Part shown: positions 7,417 to 15,837 of the stretch, piece by piece
Layout of the letters: every line of letters begins with the position of its first letter
How positions within the stretch are numbered: position 1 is the first letter of the stretch
Source: Bacteroidales bacterium
GTDB lineage: Bacteria > Bacteroidota > Bacteroidia > Bacteroidales > Bacteroidaceae
NCBI GenBank assembly: GCA_004554665.1
Contig: SFKY01000009.1
Span: forward strand, 1-48,606
Direction of reading: 5' to 3'
Length of the DNA: 48,606 bases
Notes under the pieces: generated by a model
Databases searched by the model: none
What the model saw: the letters and a program-made list of their open reading frames with translations, nothing else
Told to the model about the DNA's origin: nothing
Translations under genes and position numbers: made by a program

Positions 7417-9198
7417 TTAGTCGAGCTTGAGCACGGCAAGGAAGGCTTTTTGCGGCACCTCCACATTGCCTATCTGCTTCATGCGCTTCTTGCCTTTCTT
7501 CTGCTTCTCAAGCAGTTTTCGCTTACGGCTCACGTCTCCACCGTAACATTTGGCGGTAACGTCCTTGCGAACCTGCTTCACGGTCTCGCGGGCAATGATC
7601 TTGGCACCGATGGCCGCTTGGATGGCGATATCAAACTGCTGTCTCGGAATGAGCTCCTTGAGTTTCTCGCACATCTTGCGGCCCAGTGTCACGGCGTTGC
7701 TCTCATGGGTAAGGGTGGACAGAGCATCCACAGGCTCACCGTTGAGCAGGATGTCGAGCTTGGCCAACTTGGACGGACGGAAACAATCGATGTGATAGTC
7801 GAAAGAGGCATATCCCTTGCTGATGGACTTGAGTTTGTCGTAGAAGTCGATGACAATTTCGCCGAGCGGAATCATGAAGTGCAACTCCACACGGTTGCCG
7901 CTGACATACTCCTGCTTGATGAGTTCGCCGCGTTTGTCAAGACATAGCTTCATGATGGGACCGATGAAGTTGGCATCGGTAATGATGGTGGCCCTGATGT
8001 AGGGCTCCTCGATGTGCTCGATAAGCGTCTGCTCGGGCAGTCCCGACGGATTGTGCACCTCCTTGGCGCTGCCATGCTTGTCATAAACCATGTACGACAC
8101 ATTGGGCACGGTGGTGATGACATCCATATTGAATTCGCGGTCGAGCCGCTCTTGCACAATCTCCATGTGAAGGAGACCGAGGAAACCACAGCGGAAACCG
8201 AATCCCAAAGCCACCGACGACTCGGGAGTGAAGGTAAGCGAGGCATCATTGAGCTGGAGCTTCTCGATAGACGCACGTAGGTTCTCATAATCCGACGGAT
8301 CAATGGGGTAGACACCAGCAAACACCATCGGCTTCACTTCCTGAAAACCCGCTATGGCCTCCTCGCAGGGTCTGTCCACCCGGGTGACGGTATCACCCAC
8401 CTTCACCTCCTTGGCATTCTTGATGCCGCTGATGATGTAGCCCACCTCGCCGGTGGCCAACTGGTTGGTGGGAATCATATCCATCTTGAGCACACCCACC
8501 TCGTCGGCCGTATATTCCATGCCCGTATTGAAGAATTTGACCTTGTCGCCTTTGCGGATGCAGCCGTTTTCCACCTTACAGAGCGTGATAATGCCGCGGA
8601 ACGAGTTGAAAATCGAGTCAAACACCAGTGCCTGCAGGGGTGCCTGAGGGTCGCCAACGGGAGCAGGAATCCGCTTGACCACCGCCTCCAGAATGTCGGT
8701 CACTCCCTCGCCGGTCTTGCCCGATGCCCTGATAATATCCTCTGGATCGCAACCTATCAGTTCCACGATTTCATCCTCCACTTCGTCGGGCATAGCGCTT
8801 GGCATATCAATCTTGTTGATAACCGGAATAATCTCCAAGTCGTGTTCGATGGCCATATAGAGATTGGAAATGGTCTGCGCCTGCACGCCCTGCGTGGCAT
8901 CCACCACGAGCAGCGCACCCTCGCACGCCGCGATGCTGCGCGACACCTCGTAAGAGAAGTCCACATGTCCCGGAGTATCTATCAGGTTGAGTATATATTT
9001 TTCGCCGCCAGACACATATTCCATCTGTATGGCATGACTCTTGATGGTGATGCCGCGCTCGCGTTCGAGATCCATGTTGTCGAGCATCTGCCCCTCGGTG
9101 ATCTGTATCGTCTTGGTACACTCTAACAGACGGTCTGCCAACGTTGACTTGCCGTGATCGATATGCGCGATGATACAGAAATTCCTTATATGATTCAT
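7417..9198 (-). CDS. lepA: Elongation factor 4 (LepA), ribosome-associated GTPase
   Basis: 593 residues from the ATG at 9196-9198. The open frame continues about 69 codons upstream, but MNHIRNFCIIAHIDHGKST is the universal LepA start. LepA is a cytoplasmic translation GTPase that acts on ribosomes and affects initiation and elongation under stress. Visible motifs are G1 AHIDHGKST, G3 DTPGHVDF, G4 NKIDMP, then EF-G-like domains II, III and V and the LepA-specific C-terminal domain with RRQFDIAIQAAIGAKIIARETVK-type sequence and a basic tail. The length matches the family (about 600). A TAACTTTG box at 9220-9227 serves as the likely promoter, back to back with that of the small lipoprotein gene. 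Confidence 0.97.
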   Translation of the reverse strand: MNHIRNFCIIAHIDHGKSTLADRLLECTKTIQITEGQMLDNMDLERERGITIKSHAIQMEYVSGGEKYILNLIDTPGHVDFSYEVSRSIAACEGALLVVDATQGVQAQTISNLYMAIEHDLEIIPVINKIDMPSAMPDEVEDEIVELIGCDPEDIIRASGKTGEGVTDILEAVVKRIPAPVGDPQAPLQALVFDSIFNSFRGIITLCKVENGCIRKGDKVKFFNTGMEYTADEVGVLKMDMIPTNQLATGEVGYIISGIKNAKEVKVGDTVTRVDRPCEEAIAGFQEVKPMVFAGVYPIDPSDYENLRASIEKLQLNDASLTFTPESSVALGFGFRCGFLGLLHMEIVQERLDREFNMDVITTVPNVSYMVYDKHGSAKEVHNPSGLPEQTLIEHIEEPYIRATIITDANFIGPIMKLCLDKRGELIKQEYVSGNRVELHFMIPLGEIVIDFYDKLKSISKGYASFDYHIDCFRPSKLAKLDILLNGEPVDALSTLTHESNAVTLGRKMCEKLKELIPRQQFDIAIQAAIGAKIIARETVKQVRKDVTAKCYGGDVSRKRKLLEKQKKGKKRMKQIGNVEVPQKAFLAVLKLD

Positions 9199-9219
9199 CT
9201 GATTTGCTTTTTTATGTCG

Positions 9220-9257
9220 CAAAGTTAGCGATTTTCTGTGTAATATTCGTATCTTTG
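9220..9257. promoter_or_regulatory. Divergent -7 boxes for lepA (-) and the small lipoprotein gene (+)
   Basis: TAACTTTG on the minus strand (9220-9227, 21 bases before the lepA ATG) and TATCTTTG on the plus strand (9250-9257, 20 bases before the ATG at 9278). The two promoters overlap head to head, so they may compete. No clean -33 element is seen for either. Confidence 0.55.
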
Positions 9258-9277
9258 TAAAAAAATATGCGCAAACC

Positions 9278-9673
9278 ATGAGAGAAATCATCCTATTCCT
9301 CGCCGCCATCATCACGCTCACGGCCTGCCATGAGTCTTTGGAGGACAGGGCGGCAAGAGAGGCTGCCGAATACACGGCAAAGTATTGTCCCACGCCGGTG
9401 AGCAACTACACACGGACGGACAGTGTGGTGTTCTACAAGGCAACCCGCACCTACACTTACTACTGTACACTCACCGACAAGATGGACGACCCGAGTATCA
9501 TCAACCAATACCGTCAGGTACTGCACGACCAGATTCTGGCCTCTATCCGACAGTCGACCAACATCAAGGCTTACAAGGATGCGGGCTTCATCTTCTGCTA
9601 TATTTGCCACTCACAGAAGAATCCCCGGCAAGTATTGTACACCGACAAGTTTCCTCCAAAGGAATATCAATAA
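9278..9673 (+). CDS. Small hypothetical lipoprotein
   Basis: 131 residues. MREIILFLAAIITLTAC is a short lipoprotein signal with the lipobox Cys at residue 17, so the mature protein should be a lipid-anchored envelope protein of about 115 residues. The body is polar and rich in Tyr, Thr and Arg, with three further cysteines (one in the YYC segment, two in CYICHS). I recognise no domain. A TATCTTTG box lies 20 bases upstream of the ATG, and a strong bidirectional terminator follows, so it is probably a single-gene unit. Divergent from lepA, convergent with the TSCPD gene. Function unknown. Confidence 0.75.
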   Translation: MREIILFLAAIITLTACHESLEDRAAREAAEYTAKYCPTPVSNYTRTDSVVFYKATRTYTYYCTLTDKMDDPSIINQYRQVLHDQILASIRQSTNIKAYKDAGFIFCYICHSQKNPRQVLYTDKFPPKEYQ

Positions 9674-9678
9674 CAAAA

Positions 9679-9729
9679 CTCACCCCCTGACCACCTTTCC
9701 CGCATTGGGAAAAGCAGTCAGGGGGTGAG
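9679..9729. terminator. Bidirectional terminator between convergent genes
   Basis: A perfect 13-bp inverted repeat (9679-9691 and 9717-9729, CTCACCCCCTGAC and its complement) holds an inner stem, TTTCCC/GGGAAA, in its loop. It is flanked by AAAA on the left and CTTTAAG on the right, so it can stop transcripts from both sides. Confidence 0.8.
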
Positions 9730-9760
9730 CCTTTAAGATACTTCGCGATGGGAACGACTA

Positions 9761-10012
9761 TCAGTAGCCCATCTCGGCCAGAGCTGTAGCCAACTGGTCG
9801 GGACAACTGGTGGGCTTGTTGCCGCACCTGATTCCCTGCAAGCGGGCTTTCACTTCCGCCGCCTTCATTCCTTTGATGAGGGAGCAGATGCCCTGCAGAT
9901 TGCCGTGGCATCCTCCCACAAAACTTACTTGCTGCACCGTACCCTGGTCATCCACTTCTATGTCGATAACCTTGCTACAGGTGCCCTGCGTATAATAAGT
10001 GTAGTGCTTCAT
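9761..10012 (-). CDS. TSCPD-domain protein (TIGR03905 type)
   Basis: 83 residues spanning one TSCPD domain. The name-giving motif is visible as TSCPDQL near the C-terminus, with the conserved GGCHGNLQGI and IRCGNKPTSC cysteines. The TSCPD domain also occurs at the C-terminus of some class II ribonucleotide reductases. The small stand-alone form is widespread in anaerobes and has no settled function; the Cys spacing suggests metal binding. It is the last gene of a probable operon pheT-yebC-TSCPD, 8 bases after the yebC stop. Family call is firm, role unknown. Confidence 0.88.
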   Translation of the reverse strand: MKHYTYYTQGTCSKVIDIEVDDQGTVQQVSFVGGCHGNLQGICSLIKGMKAAEVKARLQGIRCGNKPTSCPDQLATALAEMGY

Positions 10013-10020
10013 GATGCCGC

Positions 10021-10752
10021 TTACTCCTCTGCCGGCTTCATGTTGGTGTACACATTCTGCACATCGTCAAACTCTTCCAGCTTCTCCACCATCTTGTCTA
10101 TGGTCTCACGCTGTTCGGGAGTGACATCCTTGAGGTCGTTGGGGATACGCGTAAACTCGGCGCTGGTAATCTCATAGCCAGCCTCTTCGAGATGTTTCTG
10201 AATCTCGCCGAAGCTCTTCGGATCGCCATAGATAGTGATTTCACCCGTTTCCTCGTCATTGTCATACTCATCGTCCACTCCGTAGTCAATCAAGTCGAGA
10301 ATCAGTTCGTCCATCTCTATCGGCTCCTTGGTCTTGAAGGTGAACACACACTTGTGGTCGAAGAGGAAGCTGAGCGAGCCCTGTGTTCCCAAGTTACCAT
10401 TGAACTTATTGAAGACCGAACGCACGTCGGCCACGGTACGGGTGGTATTGTCGGTGAGCGAATCTACGAAAATGGCGATTCCGTGGGGGCCATATCCTTC
10501 ATACGGCACTTCCTTATATTCGCTCTGGTCCTTACCCATAGCGTTCTTGATAGCGCGCTCTATGTTGTCTTTCGGCATATTCTCACGCTTGCAGGTAGCG
10601 ATGATGGCGCGCAATGTGGGATTGTTTTCAGGCTCGGGGCCTCCGGCCTTGACAGCGATGGCAATCTGCTTGCCCAACTTGGTAAATGTGCGGGCCATGT
10701 GGCCCCATCTCTTCATTTTTGTCGCTTTGCGATATTCAAATGCTCTTCCCAT
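10021..10752 (-). CDS. YebC/PmpR-family regulatory protein
   Basis: 243 residues, normal for the family. The N-terminus MGRAFEYRKATKMKRWGHMARTFTKLGKQI is the Bacteroidota version of the YebC start. Other family segments are NMPKDNIERAIKNA, YEGYGPHGIAIFVDSLTDNTTRTVADVRSVFNKFNGNLG and acidic C-terminal stretches. YebC-type proteins were described as DNA-binding regulators; more recent work links the family to easing ribosome stalling at difficult motifs. The second view would suit its place here directly after pheT (23-base gap), a translation gene. ATG start at 10750-10752. No promoter of its own is seen. Confidence 0.93.
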   Translation of the reverse strand: MGRAFEYRKATKMKRWGHMARTFTKLGKQIAIAVKAGGPEPENNPTLRAIIATCKRENMPKDNIERAIKNAMGKDQSEYKEVPYEGYGPHGIAIFVDSLTDNTTRTVADVRSVFNKFNGNLGTQGSLSFLFDHKCVFTFKTKEPIEMDELILDLIDYGVDDEYDNDEETGEITIYGDPKSFGEIQKHLEEAGYEITSAEFTRIPNDLKDVTPEQRETIDKMVEKLEEFDDVQNVYTNMKPAEE

Positions 10753-10775
10753 CGGATTTAGTTTTTTTGAACAGA

Positions 10776-13244
10776 TTAGCGGAGCTCGGCTCCAAGTTTA
10801 TTCTTTATATTATTTATCAGTTTTGTCATGATGGCATCGATGGCCTTGTCGTTGAGTGTACGGCTGTCATCCTGCAGGATAAAGTTCACGGCGTAGCTCT
10901 TTTTGCCGGCAGGAAGGTTCTTCCCCTCGTACACGTCGAAGAGTTCCACCTTTTTCAGCAACTTCTTCTCCGTCTGGCGGGCCACTTCTTCTATTTGGGC
11001 GAACTGCACGCTGCGGTCTATGAGCAATGCCAGGTCGCGGCTCACGGCCGGGAACTTGGAAATCTCCTGATATTCCAGCTTGTTCTTGCGCACGGTCTTC
11101 ATGAGCAGTGTCCAATTGATGTCGGCAAAGTACACGGGAGCCGCGATATCAGCCTGCTTCTGGAGCTTATGCGACAGCACACCCAGTTCGGCGATAATCT
11201 TCCCGCCCCGGTTCTTCACCGCCAGCGCCTTGGCAAATATATTGTTGTCGCTCTGCTCTACCACACGCATGCCAGTGGCCAAGCCCACGCGCGCAAACAC
11301 ATTCTGCACGTATGCCTTGAGTTCATAGAAGGTAGATTCCTCATCGGGATGCGCCCACGAACCTGCCACACGCTTGCCCGTCACCCACATTCCGAGATGA
11401 CACTCTTCGGTATAGGCCTTGGCCGGATTCTCTATGCTCCAGCGGTCCTGATGATAATGGTAGCAGTTGCCGAACTCGAAGAAGCGGAGATTAGGATTCT
11501 TGCGGTTGGCATTGCGCAGGATACTCTCCAAACCGCCAAACAGCAATGTCTGGCGCATCATGCCGAGGTCTGCGCTCAACGGATTCATCACCCTGACGCT
11601 CTGCTCCCAAGGATAATGGTTCAGCCCAGCCTCCTCGTAATAGCCCACCTTGGTGAGCGAATTGTTCAGAATCTCGTTGAAACCGCATCCCACCAACTGC
11701 TCGCTGATGATATTCTGCAGCTTGTACTCTCCATCCTCCTCACCCTGTATAGTAAGCGATGACTTGAGCTGTGTAGGAATCTCCACATTATTATAACCAT
11801 AGATACGAAGGATGTCCTCCACCACATCGCAGGGACGCTGTACGTCGGTACGATAGGCGGGAACGCTCAACATGAGTCCCTCGGCATCTTCTGCCACAAT
11901 CTCCATCTCCAAGCTCTGTACAATCTGACGGATGAGGTCGTTGCCGATAGCCTTGCCAATCAGCCGGTCACAGTAAGCGAAGTCAAGACGCACCTGCGCA
12001 TTCTCAATGGGAGCAGGGTAGATATCGCGAATCTGCATCGACACCTTGCCGCCAGCCAACTCACGGCAGAGGATAGCTGCCTGCTTGAGTGCATAGACCG
12101 TGCCGTTAGGGTCGATACCACGCTCGAAACGGTAAGAAGAGTCGGTAGAGAGGCCATGACGGCGCGCACTCTTGCGAATCCACGTGGGATGGAAGTAAGC
12201 ACTCTCCAGCACCACGTCGCGTGTGGTCTCGTACGTGCCCGAGCCCTTGCCGCCGAAGATGCCTGCTATGCACATAGGCTCCTCCGCATTGCAGATACTC
12301 AGGTCGTGCTCGCCCAAAATATGCTCCTCGCCATCGAGAGTGACAAACTTGGTACCCTCTGGCTGTGTGCGTACCACAATCTTATGGCCTGTCACCATGT
12401 CTGCATCAAAACAGTGCATGGGCTGTCCGTAAGCCATCATTACATAGTTGGTGATGTCCACAATATTATTGATGGGGCGCAAGCCGATGGTAGACAACTT
12501 GTCTTTGAGCCATTGGGGGCTCTCCTTGACCTCGCAGCCCGTGATGCTCACACAGGCATAACGCTTGCAGGCATCGGTATTCTCAATCTCCACCTCGATG
12601 GGCAGACTCTCATCGTCGACACTGAAAGCCTCGCAGCCGGGACGGTGCAGGCGGGTCTCATAACCGTTGCGCACCAACCAAGCGTACAGGTCGCGCGCCA
12701 CACCATAGTGCGACAGCGCATCGGAGCGGTTGGCGGTGATGTCTATCTCTATCACCCAGTCGCTTTCCAGATGGTAATACTCCGCAGCAGGAGTACCGGG
12801 CACCGCGTCATTGGGCAGCACGATGATGCCTGCATGGTCTGTGCCGATGCCAATCTCGTCTTCCGCACAGATCATGCCCAGCGATTCCACGCCACGCAGC
12901 TTGCTCCGCTTGATGGTAAACTCCTGATCGCCGTCGTAGAGCACACAACCCAGGTCGGCCACTATCACTTTCTGGCCGGCAGCCACATTGGGCGCGCCGC
13001 AGACTATCTGCTGGGGAGCCTCCTTGCCCAGGTCGACAGTGGTTACATGCAGGTGATCCGAGTTGGGATGCGGCTCGCAGGTGAGCACCTCGCCCACATA
13101 GAGTCCCTTGAGACCACCCTTGATGGTCTGCACTTCCTCTAACGCGCCCACTTCCAATCCTACAGAGGTCAGCGCATCGGCAGTCTGTTGTGGTGTAAGG
13201 TCGAAATCAACATATTCTTTCAACCACTTATAGGAAATATTCAT
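10776..13244 (-). CDS. pheT: Phenylalanyl-tRNA synthetase beta subunit
   Basis: 822 residues, the expected size for a bacterial PheT. With PheS (not in this window) it charges tRNA-Phe in an alpha2beta2 cytoplasmic enzyme. Domain order: N-terminal tRNA-binding EMAP-like domain (residues about 40-150, with VLTCEPHPNSDHLHVTTVD), the B3/B4 editing region, B5 (FAYCDRLIGKAIG and following), the catalytic-like core, and the C-terminal ferredoxin-fold anticodon-binding domain (KFPAVSRDLALLIDRSVQFAQIEEV). It heads the operon with yebC and the TSCPD gene. The promoter at 13279-13310 gives a leader of about 30 bases, too short for an attenuator. Confidence 0.97.
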   Translation of the reverse strand: MNISYKWLKEYVDFDLTPQQTADALTSVGLEVGALEEVQTIKGGLKGLYVGEVLTCEPHPNSDHLHVTTVDLGKEAPQQIVCGAPNVAAGQKVIVADLGCVLYDGDQEFTIKRSKLRGVESLGMICAEDEIGIGTDHAGIIVLPNDAVPGTPAAEYYHLESDWVIEIDITANRSDALSHYGVARDLYAWLVRNGYETRLHRPGCEAFSVDDESLPIEVEIENTDACKRYACVSITGCEVKESPQWLKDKLSTIGLRPINNIVDITNYVMMAYGQPMHCFDADMVTGHKIVVRTQPEGTKFVTLDGEEHILGEHDLSICNAEEPMCIAGIFGGKGSGTYETTRDVVLESAYFHPTWIRKSARRHGLSTDSSYRFERGIDPNGTVYALKQAAILCRELAGGKVSMQIRDIYPAPIENAQVRLDFAYCDRLIGKAIGNDLIRQIVQSLEMEIVAEDAEGLMLSVPAYRTDVQRPCDVVEDILRIYGYNNVEIPTQLKSSLTIQGEEDGEYKLQNIISEQLVGCGFNEILNNSLTKVGYYEEAGLNHYPWEQSVRVMNPLSADLGMMRQTLLFGGLESILRNANRKNPNLRFFEFGNCYHYHQDRWSIENPAKAYTEECHLGMWVTGKRVAGSWAHPDEESTFYELKAYVQNVFARVGLATGMRVVEQSDNNIFAKALAVKNRGGKIIAELGVLSHKLQKQADIAAPVYFADINWTLLMKTVRKNKLEYQEISKFPAVSRDLALLIDRSVQFAQIEEVARQTEKKLLKKVELFDVYEGKNLPAGKKSYAVNFILQDDSRTLNDKAIDAIMTKLINNIKNKLGAELR

Positions 13245-13278
13245 TATCCAGTTACTTTTATTTCATTCAAATTCAGCG

Positions 13279-13310
13279 CAAAAGTAATACATTTCCATCA
13301 TTTACGCAAA
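13279..13310 (-). promoter_or_regulatory. Promoter of pheT-yebC-TSCPD operon
   Basis: On the minus strand: TTTG (13307-13310), 20 bases, TACTTTTG (13279-13286). Consensus spacing and position, 34 bases before the pheT ATG. Confidence 0.75.
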
Positions 13311-13509
13311 TTTTTTGAAATCTATATTCAGCGCTCCCGCCGTTTTCAGCCTCGCCCCAGCGCTTCACGGCACACCGGTTATACCTTATAATAATATAAA
13401 CACCTCGGCGAAGCGGGCATCGGTAGGGCTTCCACGGCATCCGAATGGGGGTCTACAGGACTTCAGGAAGCGAACAACGAACTTTTTTTGAAAAAAATCA
13501 GGATTTTCA
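13311..13509. other. Intergenic stretch without recognised feature
   Basis: Between the pheT promoter and the ECF promoter I see only short repeats of TTCAGCGC and an AT-rich patch. A 33-codon frame starting at 13445 has no support as a gene. Confidence 0.5.
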
Positions 13510-13539
13510 TGTAGTAAAATCCCCCTTTCTCTCGTCTAA
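13510..13539 (+). promoter_or_regulatory. Candidate ECF-type promoter before the first sigma gene
   Basis: TGTAGTA (13510-13516), 16 bases, CGTCTAA (13533-13539). The CGTC -10 motif is typical of ECF sigma factors, and there is no TAnnTTTG box here, so autoregulation by the downstream sigma factor is plausible. Inferred from short motifs. Confidence 0.35.
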
Positions 13540-13575
13540 AGGATAAAAGAACAAAACAACAACGTGACAGAGACA

Positions 13576-14049
13576 ATGGAAACAACCGAACAAGAATTTA
13601 CCAGACTCATCGGCGAGCACAAATCGACGATATACACCGTCTGCTATATGTTTTCCAAAGACAACGAGGAGGTGAACGACCTGTTCCAGGAGATTCTCAT
13701 CAACCTATGGCGGGGCTTCGGCCAGTTTGAGAAACGGAGCGACATACGCACCTGGTTCTATCGTGTGGCGCTCAACACCTGCATCTCCATCGACCGGAAA
13801 AAGAAGAGACGCGGCAAGACCATACCGCTCTCCATGAACATAGACCTCTACGAGGACAACGATGCCGACACCCGGCAGGTGAAACAGCTCTACCAGCGCA
13901 TCAACCGCCTTGCCCCCTTCGACCGTGCCATCGTACTGCTCTGGTTAGAAGGCATCAGCTACGACGAGATAGGCGACATCGTGGGCATCTCTGCCAAAAA
14001 TGTGTCGGTAAAACTCGTCAGGATAAGAGAAGAACTAAAAAACATGTAA
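13576..14049 (+). CDS. ECF RNA polymerase sigma factor (first of two)
   Basis: 157 residues from the ATG at 13576; an in-frame GTG at 13564 would add four. Region 2 is seen at about residues 10-80 (FTRLIGEHKSTIYTVCYMFSKDNEEVNDLFQEILINLWRG and the aromatic RTWFYRVALNTCI). Region 4 is seen at 100-157 (FDRAIVLLWLEGISYDEIGDIVGISAKNVSVKLVRIREEL). It lacks regions 1.1 and 3, as ECF factors do. It leads a plus-strand group with a four-TM protein 25 bases downstream and a TraB/GumN protein after that. No classic anti-sigma domain follows, so the membrane protein is the best candidate for control. A CGTC-type promoter at 13510-13539 hints at self-activation. Confidence 0.9.
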   Translation: METTEQEFTRLIGEHKSTIYTVCYMFSKDNEEVNDLFQEILINLWRGFGQFEKRSDIRTWFYRVALNTCISIDRKKKRRGKTIPLSMNIDLYEDNDADTRQVKQLYQRINRLAPFDRAIVLLWLEGISYDEIGDIVGISAKNVSVKLVRIREELKNM

Positions 14050-14074
14050 CCCATCCCCCAACAAGAAAACTGCT

Positions 14075-14698
14075 ATGGAATATCAGACAGACAACAACAA
14101 CGAACTGGAGACCATGCGGATGCAGCTCCAGACGCTCAAACAGAAACTGGAATCGCAAAAGATAGTGACCGACAACCTCACCCGACATGCCATGCGCGAC
14201 AAGATGTCATGGATCAAGCGCTACACTTGGATGCAACTGTTCCTCATCTGGCCGTTCATCATCATCTCATTCTTCGGCATGGCTTATATCGGCGAGATCT
14301 CCTGGGCGCTCTTCTGGTTCACCGTCATCACCACCGGCATCTCCGTGGTTGCCGACATCTTCATCAACCGGGTTTCGGAGCGCGACTGGCTCGGTGAGAG
14401 CCTGCTCCAGACCTGCCACAAACTCATACGGATGAAGCGCATGCGGGTAAGACAGCAGATGGTGGGCATTCCACTCGGCCTCATCCTCATCCTCTGGATG
14501 GCCTTCGACATAGCCCACGGCTCCATCGACCCCGAGGCGGTCCCCCTCTTCATCATCAGCATCTGCATAGGCGGTACAGCGGGCGGTATCATCGGCCTGC
14601 TCATCGTACGGAAGATGCAGCGGACCAACGATGCCATCATCCGCCAGATACGCAACTTCTATGCCGATATCAACGAACAAACCAAACAAACCCTATAA
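14075..14698 (+). CDS. Four-TM protein with N-terminal coiled coil, possible sigma regulator
   Basis: 207 residues, no recognised family. Residues 1-45 are polar and predicted coiled coil (NELETMRMQLQTLKQKLESQ). Two hydrophobic segments follow at about 52-72 and 78-98 (FLIWPFIIISFFGMAYIG and ALFWFTVITTGISVVADIF), then a basic loop (KLIRMKRMRVRQQ), then two more at about 129-147 and 157-178. Both ends should be cytoplasmic. It sits directly after an ECF sigma gene and 3 bases before a TraB/GumN gene, so the three are almost surely one transcript. By position it may act as a non-canonical anti-sigma factor, the coiled coil being the likely contact. That role is inference. Confidence 0.7.
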   Translation: MEYQTDNNNELETMRMQLQTLKQKLESQKIVTDNLTRHAMRDKMSWIKRYTWMQLFLIWPFIIISFFGMAYIGEISWALFWFTVITTGISVVADIFINRVSERDWLGESLLQTCHKLIRMKRMRVRQQMVGIPLGLILILWMAFDIAHGSIDPEAVPLFIISICIGGTAGGIIGLLIVRKMQRTNDAIIRQIRNFYADINEQTKQTL

Positions 14699-14701
14699 AC
14701 A

Positions 14702-15607
14702 ATGAAAAAGATCATGATGATTGCCCTGCTGATGGTAGTAGCCATCACAGGTGCCAAAGCCCAGTTGCTTTACAAGATTTCCGGCAAAGACCTCAAGCAG
14801 CCCTCGTACATCGTGGGTACCTACCATCTGGCTCCGGTGTCGTTTGTAGACTCCATCCCCGGCCTGCGCGCTGCCATGACTGAGACGCAGCAGGTATGCG
14901 GCGAACTCGACATGAGCGACATGATGTCGCCGGACAACATTCAGAAAATGATGAAGGCCATGATGCTACCCGAGGGGAAAACCCTCAAGGACTATCTGAC
15001 CGTGGAAGAGATGGATAAACTCAACCAACTGATGAAGAGCCTGATAGGGATGGATCTGACCAATCCCATCCTGGAGCAGCAGATGGGCAAGATGACGCCC
15101 TCTGCCATCAACACCCAGCTGGCCGTGCTCATGTACATGAAGCACACGCCTGGATTTGACCCCACCAACCTCTTTGACGGCTACTTCCAGAAGGCGGCCA
15201 AAGAAGCCAACAAGCCCGTAGTGGGACTGGAGACGATGGACTTCCAGATAAAGACGCTCTATCAGGGCAAGTCACTGGAGAGACAGAAGACGATGCTCAT
15301 GTGTATGGTCAACAACACGGCGTACCACGAGCAGAATCTGATTGCCCTGACCCGCGCATTCTTTGCCAAGGACCTCGCGAAGATGTGGGAAATCACCAAG
15401 GAAAAGGAAAACAACAGCTGTGACTCTACTCCCGAAGAGGATGCACAGCTCATCGACAACCGCAATATAGACTGGCTGACCAAACTGCCTGCCATCATGG
15501 CCGACAAGTCCACACTCATCGCTGTAGGTGCCGGCCACCTGCCGGGCGACAAGGGTGTACTCTCGCTGCTCCGCCAAGCCGGCTACACCGTCGAGGCGGT
15601 CAAATAG
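14702..15607 (+). CDS. TraB/GumN-family secreted protein
   Basis: 301 residues. A Sec signal peptide (MKKIMMIALLMVVAITGAKAQ, cut after AKA) is followed by the TraB/GumN fold. The N-terminal GTxH motif is seen in YIVGTYHLAPVSFVDS, and the C-terminal part has the matching LIAVGAGHLPGDKGVLSLLRQAGYTVE. The family is related to Tiki/PrgY/EreA-type metal-dependent hydrolases, and the two His motifs are the proposed metal or catalytic sites. Substrates in Bacteroidota are not known. It lies 3 bases after the four-TM gene and is probably the effector end of the ECF operon. Periplasmic or outer-membrane-facing location is inferred from the signal. Confidence 0.88.
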   Translation: MKKIMMIALLMVVAITGAKAQLLYKISGKDLKQPSYIVGTYHLAPVSFVDSIPGLRAAMTETQQVCGELDMSDMMSPDNIQKMMKAMMLPEGKTLKDYLTVEEMDKLNQLMKSLIGMDLTNPILEQQMGKMTPSAINTQLAVLMYMKHTPGFDPTNLFDGYFQKAAKEANKPVVGLETMDFQIKTLYQGKSLERQKTMLMCMVNNTAYHEQNLIALTRAFFAKDLAKMWEITKEKENNSCDSTPEEDAQLIDNRNIDWLTKLPAIMADKSTLIAVGAGHLPGDKGVLSLLRQAGYTVEAVK

Positions 15608-15741
15608 GCCCCCACCCCATTTCTCTCTCTCACGTGGGTATCGCATGGGCGACACATCGGGTCGCTCTGCGGTACCCTTTTTCGCATCTCTGCCGCCCCA
15701 TAGTCCACCCCTTGCCAATTTCGGTCACGACCTATACGAAT

Positions 15742-15804
15742 CGTAAATGCCATGATTAGCGCGCCAAAGGTGGCATTTACGAGGTCTAAATGCCGCATTT
15801 ACGA
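15742..15804 (+). repeat. Palindromic 22-bp array, copy A
   Basis: Three units start at 15745 (21 bases), 15766 (22) and 15788. Arms CGTAAATGCCA (15742-15752) and TGGCATTTACG (15771-15781) form an 11-bp inverted repeat, and the third unit contains the 15-base palindrome TAAATGCCGCATTTA (15787-15801). Bases 15745-15782 are identical over 38 positions to 23737-23774. Confidence 0.9.
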
Positions 15805-15837
15805 TGCACAAGGGTCATTGACGTGTTTATTTTTTTG

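Noticed and set aside
9199..9405. N-terminal extension of LepA
   Set aside because: It would cover the divergent promoter and part of the lipoprotein gene; the standard LepA start is at 9198.
13445..13546. 33-codon frame before the first ECF sigma gene
   Set aside because: No promoter, no recognisable sequence, and it overlaps the candidate sigma promoter.
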